Of a stretch of 64,000 nt of DNA, positions 8,615 through 17,807 are shown one piece after another. The notes beneath the pieces are model-generated. The model saw nothing but the letters and a program-made list of their open reading frames with translations, was not told the origin of the DNA and did no database searches. The translations under genes were made by a program, and so were the position numbers. Location of the stretch: positions 1 to 64,000 of the forward strand of contig NZ_VFPB01000004.1 of assembly GCF_006716465.1 (NCBI RefSeq), in the 5' to 3' direction. The DNA is from Pseudoxanthomonas sp. 3HH-4. GTDB taxonomy: Bacteria; Pseudomonadota; Gammaproteobacteria; Xanthomonadales; Xanthomonadaceae. Each line of letters begins with the position of its first letter. Position 1 is the stretch's first letter.

Positions 8615-9142
8615 ATGAAAACCGAAATCCGCCCCGCACGGCTGTCCGAAGCCGCTGAACTGGCCGCGATGATGCGGCGTACCTTCCTCGCCGCGAATGG
8701 CCATTGCAGTACACCGGAAAACGTCTCGGCCTTCGTCGCGCAGGCCTATACGGCCGAGCGGCAGGCCCAGGAAATCCGCGATCCCGACACGCTCACGCTG
8801 ATCGTCGAACAGGACGGCGTGTGGGCCGGCTTCGCGCAACTGCGCTGGGGCACGGTGCCGCCAGCCGAAGTGGGACTGCGGCCGACGGTGGAACTGGCGC
8901 GCATCTACCTGGACGAAGCCTTCCACGGGCAGGGCATCGCCGCCGTGCTGGTGTCGCACCTGCTGGCGGCGGCACGGCTGCGCGGGTCGCGCTCGGTGTG
9001 GCTGACGGTCTGGCAGGAGGCCCCACAGGCCATCCGGTTCTGGCGCAAGCATGGCTTCGAGATCGTTGGCCGCTCCCTCTTCCACGTGGGCGATGATCCC
9101 AAGGAAGACTGGGTGATGACGCAGGTGCTGCCGGCGGGCTGA
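8615..9142 (+). CDS. GNAT-family N-acetyltransferase
   Basis: A 175-residue cytoplasmic protein with the GNAT fold. Motif A is ELARIYLDEAFHGQGIAAVLVSHLL, whose Q-G-x-A loop binds the acetyl-CoA pyrophosphate. SVWLTVWQEAPQAIRFWRKHGFEIVG is the motif B region with the usual F-W-x-K-x-G-F ending. The substrate cannot be predicted. The start is the ATG at 8615, giving MKTEIRPARLSEA, a normal GNAT beginning. It is followed by an L,D-transpeptidase gene on the same strand after 88 bases. Confidence 0.88.
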   Translation: MKTEIRPARLSEAAELAAMMRRTFLAANGHCSTPENVSAFVAQAYTAERQAQEIRDPDTLTLIVEQDGVWAGFAQLRWGTVPPAEVGLRPTVELARIYLDEAFHGQGIAAVLVSHLLAAARLRGSRSVWLTVWQEAPQAIRFWRKHGFEIVGRSLFHVGDDPKEDWVMTQVLPAG

Positions 9143-9230
9143 CGCCGGGAGCCTTCATCCGCGCGCCCGGTCACCTTGCCGGGCGACGGACTGCGTTAGG
9201 CTTCCGCCGGGCATGCGATGGAGCACGGTG

Positions 9231-10280
9231 ATGCGTGGAACGGGCTGGAAGCGGCTGGCAGGCATGGCCGCGGCGTTCGGGCTTGCGGCGGCGGCACAGG
9301 CGGTGCCGTTCTGGGGCGCGAAGGAAAGTCGATCGGCGGACACGATGCCGTCGGCGCTCGCGCCCGGCGAGTGGATCTGGGGCGGCGACGACAAGGCCAT
9401 GGGACCGATGGTGATGCTGGTCAGCCTGACCGAGCAGCGTGCCTATGTGTATCGCAATGGCGTGCTGGAGGCGGTGAGCACCGTCAGCACGGGCAAGCCT
9501 GGGCACGAGACCCCGACGGGTGTGTTCACCATCCTGCAGAAGGACAAGGACCACCATTCCAGCAAGTACAACAATGCGCCGATGCCATACCAGGAACGGT
9601 TGACGTGGGACGGCGTGGCGCTGCACGCCGGCGGCTTGCCTGGATTCCCCGAATCGCACGGGTGCGTGCATCTGCCGTCGGAGTTCGCGCGTCGCCTGTT
9701 CGGAGCCACCACGATGGGGATGACGGTGGTGATCGCCAAGGACGGGGTGTCGCACTCGGACATGGTGCATCCGCTGCTGCTGTCGCCGGTCGCGGCCTCG
9801 GGGGCGGATGCCGCGCCTGTGCCGTTGGCCGCAGACGAACCTTTCCGATGGACGCCGGACGCTGCGCCGCAGGGGCCTGTATCGCTGGTGCTGAGCCGCA
9901 GCGACCAGCGTCTGGTCGTGTTGCGCAACGGGGTGGAGATCGGTCGTACGCGCGTGCAGCTGCGCAGGCCGGGCCTGGTGCTTGGCACGCATGCCTACGT
10001 GATGGGCAGTGGTTACATGCAGGGCACGTTCGCGCAGTTTCCCCAAGGCCGCGCGCCGCAATGGATGGCCATCGCGATCCCCGGCCATGAAGACGACGCC
10101 GGCCGCGTACTGGACCGCGACGCCATCGACAACGTCGTGATCCCCGCTGCGTTCGCCGCGAACGTCTACCCGCTGCTGGTACCCGGGACGGTACTGGTGG
10201 CGACCGACGCCGGCCTGGTGCCGCAGACGACGGGTGCCCGCGTGCAGGTGGTCAACGCCGACCCGCCCCACACGCTGTAA
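9231..10280 (+). CDS. L,D-transpeptidase with a second, degenerate domain
   Basis: About 349 residues, exported through a signal peptide (GMAAAFGLAAAAQAVPF). The first YkuD domain (residues about 55-180) has the full active-site signature, HAGGLPGFPESHGCVHLP, with catalytic Cys145. A second region (about 215-340) repeats the layout: SLVLSRSDQRLVVLRNGVEIG parallels MLVSLTEQRAYVYRNGVLEA of the first, but it lacks the SHGC motif. The family makes 3-3 peptide cross-links or anchors proteins to peptidoglycan. The ATG at 9231 has GGAG upstream; an ATG at 9213 would add six residues. Confidence 0.87.
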   Translation: MRGTGWKRLAGMAAAFGLAAAAQAVPFWGAKESRSADTMPSALAPGEWIWGGDDKAMGPMVMLVSLTEQRAYVYRNGVLEAVSTVSTGKPGHETPTGVFTILQKDKDHHSSKYNNAPMPYQERLTWDGVALHAGGLPGFPESHGCVHLPSEFARRLFGATTMGMTVVIAKDGVSHSDMVHPLLLSPVAASGADAAPVPLAADEPFRWTPDAAPQGPVSLVLSRSDQRLVVLRNGVEIGRTRVQLRRPGLVLGTHAYVMGSGYMQGTFAQFPQGRAPQWMAIAIPGHEDDAGRVLDRDAIDNVVIPAAFAANVYPLLVPGTVLVATDAGLVPQTTGARVQVVNADPPHTL

Positions 10281-10300
10281 TTGCTGCGACCTGTCGGGCG

Positions 10301-12364
10301 CTAGGCCGTGGGCTGCCGCAATGCCGGGTTGTCCCAACCGGGGCGCGGCGCGAAGCGGTCACCGTGGCGGGCCTGCAGCGCCTTGAGCTTTTCCAGCAGC
10401 ACGTCGGGGCCGACCGCCTTGACGTGTTCGATCGGGCCGCCGCGGAACGGGGCGAAGCCGGTGCCGAAGATCACGCCTGCATCGAGCAGGTCCGCATCGG
10501 CCACCACGCCGTCATGCAGACAGGCCACGGCTTCGTTGAGCAGCGGCAGGATCAGGCGGTCCTCGAGATCATCGGGTGTCTTGTAGTCCTGCGGGACCTG
10601 CGGCTTCACGGGTTTGCCGTTCTCCCACGTGTACAGGCCCTGGCCGTCCTTCTTGCCGCGCTTGCCGGGTTCGACCGTCGCCAGCGCCGCTGGCAACGTC
10701 AGGCCGAGGAACGGCGACAGTTCCGCACCCACGCCCTGGGCCACGTCCAGGCCTACGGTGTCGATCAGTTCGATCGGACCCATCGGCATGCCGAATTTCA
10801 CCGCCGCCTTGTCGATCACCGGGCCGGGAATGCCTTCAGCGTAGGCGGTCGCGGCTTCCAGCATGTACGGGAACAGCACGCGGTTGACCAGGAAGCCCGG
10901 CGTGCCGGCGACAGGCACCGGGAACTTGTCCAGCGCCTTGCAGAACGCAGCCAGGCGCTTGACGTTGGCGTCGTCGAGCGCGTCGTGCTGCACGATCTCC
11001 ACCAGCGGCATCAGCGCCACCGGGTTGAAGTAGTGCAGGCCGGCGAACTGCGCCGGGCGCTGGATGTGCTCGCGCAGTTCGGTCAGCGGGATCGACGAGG
11101 TGTTGGTGGTCAGCAGCGTGTCGGCCTTCAGGCGCGGCTCGACGGTCTGGTAGAGATCGCGCTTGGCCTCGGGGTTCTCGATGATCGCTTCGATCACCAG
11201 GTCGGCCTGCGGCACGCCGTCGCCGGCCAGGTCGCCCTTCAGGCGCGCAGCCACGGCGGGACGCTTGCTCTCGTCCTTCACCTTCTTCGCGAACAGTTCC
11301 TGTGCACACGCCAGCGCGCCGTCGATGAAGCGCTGCTCGCGGTCCTGCAGGGTGACGTTGAAGCCCTTGTAGGCCGACCACGCCGCGATATCGCCGCCCA
11401 TCACGCCGGCGCCGACGACGTGCACGTTCGCGATGCCATGGTCTTTCCCGCCGAGACCCTTGAGGCGCTCGGTGAGGAAGAAGATGCGGATCAGGTTGCG
11501 CGCCGTCGGCGTGCCCGCGAGCTTCACCACCGCCTTGCGCTCGGCGTCCAGGCGCGTCTGGATGCTCTTGCCGCCGGCAGTCTTCCACACGTTGATGAGG
11601 GCGTACGGCGCGGGGTAGTGCGCCTTCGGCGCTTTGCGCGCGACCTGCTTGGTCATCTGCGGCGCCAGGATCTGTCGTGCCGCCCAGCTGTTGCTGATCC
11701 AGCCGGTGAAGCGTTGCTTGAACGCGCGCTGCGGGCGAGAGCCGATGAGCGCGACGGCGGCATCGATCAACACGGCCGGTTCGGCGATCTTGTCGACCAG
11801 GCCCATTGCCTTCGCCGAACTGGCCGACAGCGTGCGGCCGGTCAGCATCATGTCCATCGCCTTCGGCGATCCCACCAGTCGCGGCAGGCGCGCACTGCCA
11901 CCCCAGCCGGGGAAGATGCCAAGCTTCACTTCGGGCAAGCCGATGCGGGTGGAGGGATCACTGCTGGCCACGCGGTAATCGCAGGCCAACGAGATCTCGG
12001 TGCCGCCCCCCATGCAGAAGCCGTGGATCGCCGACACCGTGGGGCAGGGCAGTTCGGCCAGCTTCTGGAACACCGCCTGGCCACGGCGGATCGCGTCGTT
12101 GACGGTGCCCTTGCGGTCGAACTCCTGGAACTCCTTCAGGTCCGCACCGGCGATGAAGCCCGACGCCTTCGCCGAACGCAGCACCAAGCCCTTGGGTGGC
12201 TCGATGGCCAGCCGTTCGATGATGTCGGCCAGTTCGATCAGCACGTCCTGCGAGAACGCATTGACACTCGCGCCCTGGCGATCGACGGCCAGCACGACGA
12301 TGCCGTCGGCGCGCAGCTCGGTCTGCCAGTGACTGAATCGCAGCCCATCGAAGTTTGCGGCCAT
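10301..12364 (-). CDS. Fused enoyl-CoA hydratase/3-hydroxyacyl-CoA dehydrogenase (FadB/FadJ type)
   Basis: A 687-residue beta-oxidation multienzyme. The N-terminal third is an enoyl-CoA hydratase/isomerase (SGFIAGADLKEF oxyanion region; MGGGTEISLACDYR and GLPEVKLGIFPGWGG with the two catalytic Glu). The rest is a 3-hydroxyacyl-CoA dehydrogenase with the NAD Rossmann motif GAGVMGGDIAAW (residues about 315-330) and the catalytic His in LHYFNPVALMPLVEIV. It converts enoyl-CoA to 3-ketoacyl-CoA. No thiolase (fadA) gene lies next to it, which resembles stand-alone forms in Xanthomonadaceae. It is transcribed away from rpoE. Confidence 0.93.
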   Translation of the reverse strand: MAANFDGLRFSHWQTELRADGIVVLAVDRQGASVNAFSQDVLIELADIIERLAIEPPKGLVLRSAKASGFIAGADLKEFQEFDRKGTVNDAIRRGQAVFQKLAELPCPTVSAIHGFCMGGGTEISLACDYRVASSDPSTRIGLPEVKLGIFPGWGGSARLPRLVGSPKAMDMMLTGRTLSASSAKAMGLVDKIAEPAVLIDAAVALIGSRPQRAFKQRFTGWISNSWAARQILAPQMTKQVARKAPKAHYPAPYALINVWKTAGGKSIQTRLDAERKAVVKLAGTPTARNLIRIFFLTERLKGLGGKDHGIANVHVVGAGVMGGDIAAWSAYKGFNVTLQDREQRFIDGALACAQELFAKKVKDESKRPAVAARLKGDLAGDGVPQADLVIEAIIENPEAKRDLYQTVEPRLKADTLLTTNTSSIPLTELREHIQRPAQFAGLHYFNPVALMPLVEIVQHDALDDANVKRLAAFCKALDKFPVPVAGTPGFLVNRVLFPYMLEAATAYAEGIPGPVIDKAAVKFGMPMGPIELIDTVGLDVAQGVGAELSPFLGLTLPAALATVEPGKRGKKDGQGLYTWENGKPVKPQVPQDYKTPDDLEDRLILPLLNEAVACLHDGVVADADLLDAGVIFGTGFAPFRGGPIEHVKAVGPDVLLEKLKALQARHGDRFAPRPGWDNPALRQPTA

Positions 12365-12536
12365 GCAGGGACCATCCGTTCACGTATGGAGAAGGCCGCT
12401 ATCATCCCGAGGTTGTTTCATCCCCGTCAAATCCACATATCAACGAGAACGTCGTCACGGGCGTGACCGGCGGCAGGGGGATGTTCCCGCTGCGCCGGTT
12501 AAATTCTTGATAGGGCAACGGTTTGGACAAGGCGTT

Positions 12537-12561
12537 GAACTTTCCTCCGCTAGCGCGGTCA
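12537..12561 (+). promoter_or_regulatory. Candidate sigma-E promoter of rpoE
   Basis: GAACTT at 12537-12542, 15 bases, then GTCA at 12558-12561. This matches the extracytoplasmic sigma-E consensus (GGAACTT, about 15-16 bases, GTCNNA) and sits about 43 bases before the rpoE ATG, as expected for positive autoregulation. It also argues against translation starting at the upstream TTG at 12523. Confidence 0.55.
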
Positions 12562-12603
12562 CAGGGCACGGCCAACGCCGAGCCGACAGGAGTGCGGCCC
12601 GGC

Positions 12604-13224
12604 ATGGCCGAAACAGATCCAACCCAGGAGCTGGACCTCGAGCTGGTCAGGCGCGTGCAACGCGGCGACAGCGCGGCCTTCGACCTGTTGGTGCGCAAGT
12701 ACCAGCATCGCGTGGTGGCGCTGATCGGGCGGTACATCCATGACTGGAGCGAGTGCCAGGACGTGGCCCAGGAGACCTTCCTGCGTGCTTACCGCGCGCT
12801 GGGGAATTTCCGGGGCGATTCCCAGTTCTATACGTGGCTGCACCGTATCGCCGTGAACACTGCCAAGAATCACCTGGTCGCACACAATCGCCGCCCCCCG
12901 ACGGCGGATGTGGATGCCGCCGACGCTGAGCAGTACGACATCGGCGCCCGGCTGCGCGACACCGACACGCCCGAGCGCGAGCTGATGCGCCAGGAGATGG
13001 AGGCGACGGTGATGAAGGCCGTGGACGGTCTGCCCGAGGAGCTGCGAACCGCGATCACCTTGCGCGAGGTGGACGGCCTCAGCTACGAGGAGATCGCGCA
13101 GAAGATGGACTGCCCGATCGGCACCGTGCGTTCCCGGATCTTCCGCGCGCGCGAGGCCATCGACGAACAATTGCGTCCCTTGCTGGACAACGACAGTGCA
13201 ACCCGGGAGCGTGCCCGCTCATGA
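12604..13224 (+). CDS. rpoE: RNA polymerase sigma factor RpoE (sigma-E)
   Basis: A 206-residue ECF sigma factor with region 2 (FDLLVRKYQHRVVALIGRYI, CQDVAQETFLRAYRAL, FYTWLHRIAVNTAKNHLV) and region 4 (LPEELRTAITLREVDGLSYEEIAQ, CPIGTVRSRIFRAREAI). It directs the envelope-stress response. The ATG at 12604 yields MAETDPTQELD, like Xanthomonas RpoE, with CAGGAG upstream. It overlaps the anti-sigma gene by ATGA, implying translational coupling, and is followed by a mucD-type protease: the classical rpoE-rseA-mucD operon. Confidence 0.95.
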   Translation: MAETDPTQELDLELVRRVQRGDSAAFDLLVRKYQHRVVALIGRYIHDWSECQDVAQETFLRAYRALGNFRGDSQFYTWLHRIAVNTAKNHLVAHNRRPPTADVDAADAEQYDIGARLRDTDTPERELMRQEMEATVMKAVDGLPEELRTAITLREVDGLSYEEIAQKMDCPIGTVRSRIFRAREAIDEQLRPLLDNDSATRERARS

Positions 13225-14129
13225 CCGCCCGCAACGAGACTCCGATCATCGACAAGCTAGAAACCCATCACCGCCAGCAACTGTCCGCCCTGATGGACGG
13301 CCATCTGCCTGCGGATGAAGCGCGCTTCCTGCTGCGGCGACTGCAGCACGACCAGGACCTGGCTGGCTGCTGGGAACGCTGGCAGTTGTGCGGCGACGTG
13401 CTGCGCGGTGAAGGCCGTGCGCCGGCGCCCGCGGGCTTCGCCGAGCGCGTGGCGCGGGCGATCGCGGCCGAATCCGTTCCCGCCTCCGCCGCATCGCAGA
13501 TGCAGGGCCCGCGCTCGCGCAACCTGCTTGCGCGCTGGGGTGGGGGCGCGCTTGCCGCCTCCGTGGCTCTGGTTGCGCTGTTCATGGCGCGCCAGCAGTC
13601 GCCGCAGGACGTGCCGGTGGGTGAGGGAACCCAGATGGCATCCACACAGACGACATCCCCCACCGTTCCGGCGGAGGCACCTTCGGCGCCCGCGCCGGAC
13701 GCCGAGGCCTACGCGGTGGCCGCTGTTGCTGCCGTGGCCAGCGTGCCCCGTCGGCAGGACAATGCCGCCCGCCGCAGTGCTACGCGCAGCCAGCAGGCAG
13801 CGCGCAGCGCGCAGCGCGTGGCGCGCGCCGAAGCGCCGGTCCGCGCGACGGGCACCGCGCACACCGCGCCGATGGACAGTGTCGGTACGCTGGTGGCGGC
13901 CGCACCGTCGCAACTCGCCGCCAATCCCTTCGCGCACCGTGCAGAAGATGCAGGCAACGCATCCCCCCGGCCGTGGCCACGATCTGCGCTGTCGGGATAT
14001 CCATCAGCCAACGGTGGCCTGACGACGGGCTACAGCTCGGATTCGGCTGCCCGGACCTTCTATCCGTTCGAGCCGCGCCTGCAGTCCGGGCCGCCGGCGA
14101 CACCGCCGATCGACGCGCCGCGCGAATAA
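13221..14129 (+). CDS. rseA: Anti-sigma-E factor, RseA-like
   Basis: A 302-residue single-pass inner-membrane protein. The N-terminal cytoplasmic part (RQQLSALMDGHLPADEARFLL, CWERWQLCGDVLRGE) matches the RseA/MucA sigma-binding domain. A membrane segment is at about residues 107-123 (GALAASVALVALFMA). The periplasmic part is long and rich in Ala, Pro, Ser and Thr, with no recognisable domain, much longer than in E. coli RseA but normal for xanthomonads. It holds sigma-E inactive until proteolysis under envelope stress. The start overlaps the end of rpoE by four bases. Confidence 0.9.
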   Translation: MTARNETPIIDKLETHHRQQLSALMDGHLPADEARFLLRRLQHDQDLAGCWERWQLCGDVLRGEGRAPAPAGFAERVARAIAAESVPASAASQMQGPRSRNLLARWGGGALAASVALVALFMARQQSPQDVPVGEGTQMASTQTTSPTVPAEAPSAPAPDAEAYAVAAVAAVASVPRRQDNAARRSATRSQQAARSAQRVARAEAPVRATGTAHTAPMDSVGTLVAAAPSQLAANPFAHRAEDAGNASPRPWPRSALSGYPSANGGLTTGYSSDSAARTFYPFEPRLQSGPPATPPIDAPRE

Positions 14130-14132
14130 CCC

Positions 14133-14159
14133 CGGGTTCCGGCAGAACGCCGGAACCCG
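14133..14159 (+). other. Intercistronic hairpin between rseA and mucD
   Basis: An 11-base-pair perfect stem (CGGGTTCCGGC with GCCGGAACCCG) around a 5-base loop lies 3 bases after the rseA stop and 31 bases before mucD. No strong run of T follows directly, although a TTTT occurs about 15 bases later. It may attenuate read-through or set the mRNA ratio between the regulators and the protease. Confidence 0.5.
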
Positions 14160-14190
14160 CCTGAAATCCCCATCTTTTCCTGATCGAGGC

Positions 14191-15699
14191 ATGCGTTCGA
14201 TGACTCCTCACGCCCGTTCCGGCCTGTTGGCCGTGCTGATGCTCACCACCCCTCTCGCCGCCTGCGCACAGCAGCCGGAGGCGCCTGTGCCCACGACGGC
14301 GACGGCGCCTGTCGTCGCACAGTCGGCGGCTCCACAATTGGTGACTGGCCTTCCCGACTTCACCCAGTTGGTGGAGCAGGTCGGTCCGGGCGTGGTGAAC
14401 GTGGAGGCGACGGTAGGGTCGCGTCGCAGTGCGCAGGCCGAAGAGGCCGAGATACCCGAAATCTTCCGGCGCATGCTGCCACCGGGCTTCCCGATGCCGG
14501 GCCCAGGCCAGCAGGGGCCACAGCGGCGCGGCACCTCGATGGGATCGGGCTTCATCATTTCAGCCGACGGCTACGTGCTGACCAATCATCATGTGGTGGA
14601 TGGCGCCGACGAGGTGAAGGTCACCCTGCCGGACCGCCGCGAGCTGACCGCCAAGGTGGTCGGCAGCGACCAGCAATACGACGTGGCACTGCTGAAGGTC
14701 GAGGCCAAGGGCCTGCCGACCGTGCGCATCGGCAACTCGGCCACGCTGAAGCCGGGCCAGTGGGTGGTGGCGATCGGTTCGCCGCTGGGGCTGGATCACT
14801 CCGTCACCGCCGGCATCGTCAGCGCCGTGGGGCGCAGCGCGTCGGCCGAGCAGCGCTACGTGCCCTTCATCCAGACCGACGTGGCGATCAACCAGGGCAA
14901 TTCCGGCGGTCCGCTGCTCAATACCCGCGGCGAGGTGGTAGGTATCAACTCGCAGATCTTCTCGGTGTCCGGCGGCTACATGGGCATCAGCTTCGCCATC
15001 CCGATCGATCTGGCGATGGGCGCGGTGGAGCAGCTCAAGAGCACCGGCAAGGTCAGTCGTGGGCAGCTGGGCGTGCAGGTGGGCGCGGTGACCTCCGATG
15101 CCGTGAAGGGCTTCGGGCTTCCCGATAACCGGGGTGCGCTGGTCAATGACGTGGTGGGCGGCAGTCCCGCCGCGAAGGCTGGCATCGGTCCTGGCGACGT
15201 CATCCGCTCGGTCAATGGCCGGGCGATCAACGATTCGAGCGATCTGCCGCCGATCATCGGCGCGATGGCCCCCGGGACCAAGGTCACCTTGGGTGTCCTG
15301 CGCGATGGGAAGCCGCGTGACCTGACCGTGACGCTCAGCGAACTGGACGAAGGCGAGGCGGGAACGAGTGTCCCCCCGGCCTCGCCCGACAGGCCGGCAG
15401 CTCCGGCCGGACGCAATGCGCTTGGCATCCAGACCCAGCCGCTTGACGCGAACAGCCGCAAGCAACTGGGCGTCGAGGGCAGCGACGGCGTGCTGGTGGC
15501 GCGCGTGGACAGTGCCGCCGCCCGCGAGGCGGGCCTTGCGCCGGGCATGGTGATCCTGCAGGTAGGCCGCACCAAGGTCGACATCCCTGCGGCACTGGAC
15601 CGGGAACTGGCCGCTGCAAAGGCGGGTGACACGGTGATGCTGCTGGTGCGCCATCGCGGGGTGACCCGCTTCATCGCCGTAACCGTGGAAAAAGGCTGA
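14191..15699 (+). CDS. mucD: Periplasmic serine protease DegP/MucD
   Basis: A 502-residue HtrA-family protease. The leader ends in TTPLAAC, a lipobox-like site, so it may be a lipoprotein or simply exported. The catalytic triad is His134 (TNHHVVDGA), Asp164 (YDVALLKVE) and Ser238 (GNSGGPLLN). Two PDZ domains follow (residues about 290-390 and 410-500; ALVNDVVGGSPAAKAGI, VLVARVDSAAAREAGL). It degrades misfolded envelope proteins and damps sigma-E signalling. It is the third gene of the rpoE operon. ATGs at 14191 and 14200 are both possible starts. Confidence 0.94.
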   Translation: MRSMTPHARSGLLAVLMLTTPLAACAQQPEAPVPTTATAPVVAQSAAPQLVTGLPDFTQLVEQVGPGVVNVEATVGSRRSAQAEEAEIPEIFRRMLPPGFPMPGPGQQGPQRRGTSMGSGFIISADGYVLTNHHVVDGADEVKVTLPDRRELTAKVVGSDQQYDVALLKVEAKGLPTVRIGNSATLKPGQWVVAIGSPLGLDHSVTAGIVSAVGRSASAEQRYVPFIQTDVAINQGNSGGPLLNTRGEVVGINSQIFSVSGGYMGISFAIPIDLAMGAVEQLKSTGKVSRGQLGVQVGAVTSDAVKGFGLPDNRGALVNDVVGGSPAAKAGIGPGDVIRSVNGRAINDSSDLPPIIGAMAPGTKVTLGVLRDGKPRDLTVTLSELDEGEAGTSVPPASPDRPAAPAGRNALGIQTQPLDANSRKQLGVEGSDGVLVARVDSAAAREAGLAPGMVILQVGRTKVDIPAALDRELAAAKAGDTVMLLVRHRGVTRFIAVTVEKG

Positions 15700-15725
15700 A
15701 CAACACTCGTGAGCGCAGGTGATCC

Positions 15726-15753
15726 CCGTCGCCCCGCTTCCGCGGGGCGACGG
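15726..15753 (+). terminator. Hairpin after mucD
   Basis: A perfect 12-base-pair stem (CCGTCGCCCCGC with GCGGGGCGACGG) with a TTCC loop, 26 bases after mucD. Only a short T run follows (CGTTTCC), so it is a probable but not canonical terminator separating the stress operon from lepA. Confidence 0.6.
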
Positions 15754-15853
15754 CGTTTCCGGCCGCCGGGACGCGGATCGGCAAGACCGGCCAGCGTCCG
15801 TGCGATAATGTCCCGTTATTCCTGACGACCGCACAGGCCGCCGCGCACTCCCC

Positions 15854-17662
15854 ATGTCTTCTGATTCGATGCGGAATATCCGCAACTTCTCCATCATCGC
15901 GCACGTCGACCACGGCAAGTCGACCCTGGCCGACCGCATCATCCAGCTCTGTGGCGGCCTCGAGGCCCGCGAGATGGAAGCGCAGGTGCTCGACTCCAAT
16001 CCCATCGAGCGCGAGCGCGGGATCACCATCAAGGCCCAGTCCGTGTCCCTGCCGTACAAGGCCAAGGACGGGCAGGTCTACCAGCTGAACTTCATCGACA
16101 CCCCCGGCCATGTCGACTTCAGCTACGAAGTCAGCCGCTCGCTGGCGGCCTGCGAAGGCGCGCTGCTGGTGGTGGACGCCGCCCAGGGCGTGGAAGCCCA
16201 GTCGGTAGCCAACTGTTACACCGCAGTGGAGCAGGGCCTGGAAGTAGTGCCCGTGCTCAACAAGATTGACCTGCCGACGGCCGACATCGAGCGCGCCAAG
16301 CGGGAAATCGAGGCCGTCATCGGCATCGATGCAGATGACGCCGTGCCGGTCAGCGCCAAGACCGGCCTCAATGTCGACCTGGTGCTGGAAGCCATCGTCC
16401 AGCGCATCCCGCCGCCGAAGCCGCGCGACACCGACAAGCTGCAGGCGCTGATCATCGACTCGTGGTTCGACAACTACCTGGGCGTGGTCTCGCTGGTGCG
16501 CGTGATGCAGGGCGAGATCGGGCCGAAGAGCAAGATCCTGGTCATGTCCACCGGCCGCACCCATGAAGTGGACAAGGTCGGCGTGTTCACCCCCAAGCGC
16601 AAGGAGCTGAAGAAGCTCGGCGCCGGCGAGGTGGGCTGGATCACCGCGTCGATCAAGGACGTGCACGGTGCGCCGGTCGGCGACACCCTCACCCTCGCGT
16701 CCGACCCGGCCCCGGGCCCGCTGCCCGGCTTCCAGGAAATGCAGCCGCGCGTGTTCGCTGGCTTGTTCCCGGTCAACGCCGAGGACTATCCGGCGCTGCG
16801 CGAGGCGCTGGAAAAGCTGCGCCTCAACGACGCGGCGCTGCGCTTCGAGCCGGAGAGCTCCGAGGCCATGGGCTTCGGCTTCCGTTGCGGCTTCCTCGGC
16901 ATGCTGCACATGGAGATCGTGCAGGAGCGCCTGGAGCGCGAGTACGACCTCGACCTGATCAGCACTGCGCCGACGGTGGTGTATGAAGTCCTCAGGACCG
17001 ATGGCACGGTGCTCTCGCTGGACAATCCGGCCAAACTGCCGCAGTCCAACCTGATCGAAGAGGTGCGCGAGCCCATCATCCGCGCCAACATCCTCACCCC
17101 GGAAGCCTACATCGGCGCCATCATCAAGCTGTGCGAAGAAAAGCGGGGCGCGCAGATCGGCATCCAGTACCTGGCCAGCCAGGTGCAGATCAGCTACGAG
17201 CTGCCGATGGCCGAAGTGGTGCTGGACTTCTTCGACAAGCTCAAATCAGTGAGCCGTGGCTATGCCTCGCTGGATTATGCATTCCTGCGTTTCCAGCCCG
17301 GTCCGTTCGTGCGCCTCGATACGCTGATCAACGGCGACAAGGTCGATGCGCTCAGCCTGATCGTGCATCGCAGCCATGCGGATCGCCGGGGTCGCGAGCT
17401 GTGCGAGAAGATGAAGGAGCTGATCCCGCGGCAGATGTTCGATGTGGCCATCCAGGCCGCCGTGGGCTCGCAGATCATCGCGCGCAGCACGGTCAAGGCC
17501 ATGCGCAAGAACGTGCTGGCCAAATGCTATGGTGGCGACATCACCCGCAAGAAGAAGCTCCTCGAGAAGCAGAAAGAGGGCAAGAAGCGGATGAAGCAGG
17601 TGGGGCGCGTGGAGATTCCGCAGGAAGCCTTCCTCGCCGTGCTGCAGGTGGACAGCAAGTAG
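15854..17662 (+). CDS. lepA: Translation elongation factor 4 (LepA)
   Basis: A 602-residue translational GTPase with G1 [13 protein letters not shown]2 [11 protein letters not shown]3 DTPGHVDF, G4 NKIDLP and the LepA-specific C-terminal domain ([38 protein letters not shown]). It remodels stalled ribosomes under ionic or cold stress. Length and domain order are standard. An upstream GATAAT at about 15812 looks like a -10 box, giving a leader of some 35 bases. The usual xanthomonad order is kept, with lepB next, but here a repeat element lies between the two. Confidence 0.97.
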   Translation: MSSDSMRNIRNFSIIAHVDHGKSTLADRIIQLCGGLEAREMEAQVLDSNPIERERGITIKAQSVSLPYKAKDGQVYQLNFIDTPGHVDFSYEVSRSLAACEGALLVVDAAQGVEAQSVANCYTAVEQGLEVVPVLNKIDLPTADIERAKREIEAVIGIDADDAVPVSAKTGLNVDLVLEAIVQRIPPPKPRDTDKLQALIIDSWFDNYLGVVSLVRVMQGEIGPKSKILVMSTGRTHEVDKVGVFTPKRKELKKLGAGEVGWITASIKDVHGAPVGDTLTLASDPAPGPLPGFQEMQPRVFAGLFPVNAEDYPALREALEKLRLNDAALRFEPESSEAMGFGFRCGFLGMLHMEIVQERLEREYDLDLISTAPTVVYEVLRTDGTVLSLDNPAKLPQSNLIEEVREPIIRANILTPEAYIGAIIKLCEEKRGAQIGIQYLASQVQISYELPMAEVVLDFFDKLKSVSRGYASLDYAFLRFQPGPFVRLDTLINGDKVDALSLIVHRSHADRRGRELCEKMKELIPRQMFDVAIQAAVGSQIIARSTVKAMRKNVLAKCYGGDITRKKKLLEKQKEGKKRMKQVGRVEIPQEAFLAVLQVDSK

Positions 17663-17668
17663 CGTTTT

Positions 17669-17790
17669 CCTTCTCCCCGCGGGAGAAGGTGGCGCGTAGC
17701 GCCGGATGAGGGTACGGCGAAGTCCGCGAAGCCGTGGGCGTGGACTTCGCCGTACCCTTATCCCAACCCCTCTCCCGGTGGGAGAGGGGT
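17669..17790. repeat. Compound palindromic repeat element between lepA and lepB
   Basis: Four consecutive hairpins: CCTTCTCCC/GGGAGAAGG (17669-17689), GGCGC/GCGCC (17691-17703), a long stem pairing 17709-17725 with 17742-17758 (AGGGTACGGCGAAGTCC), and CCCCTCTCCC/GGGAGAGGGG (17767-17789). The outer hairpins are near copies in opposite orientation, so the whole is an imperfect palindrome of about 120 bases. This looks like the non-coding interspersed repeats found in Xanthomonadaceae. Confidence 0.7.
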
Positions 17791-17807
17791 CATCCAACGG
17801 AGTGTGT

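Noticed and set aside
10364-12466. Plus-strand frame opposite the FadB/FadJ-type gene
   Set aside because: The minus-strand product is a full, recognisable multienzyme; the opposite frame is a shadow.
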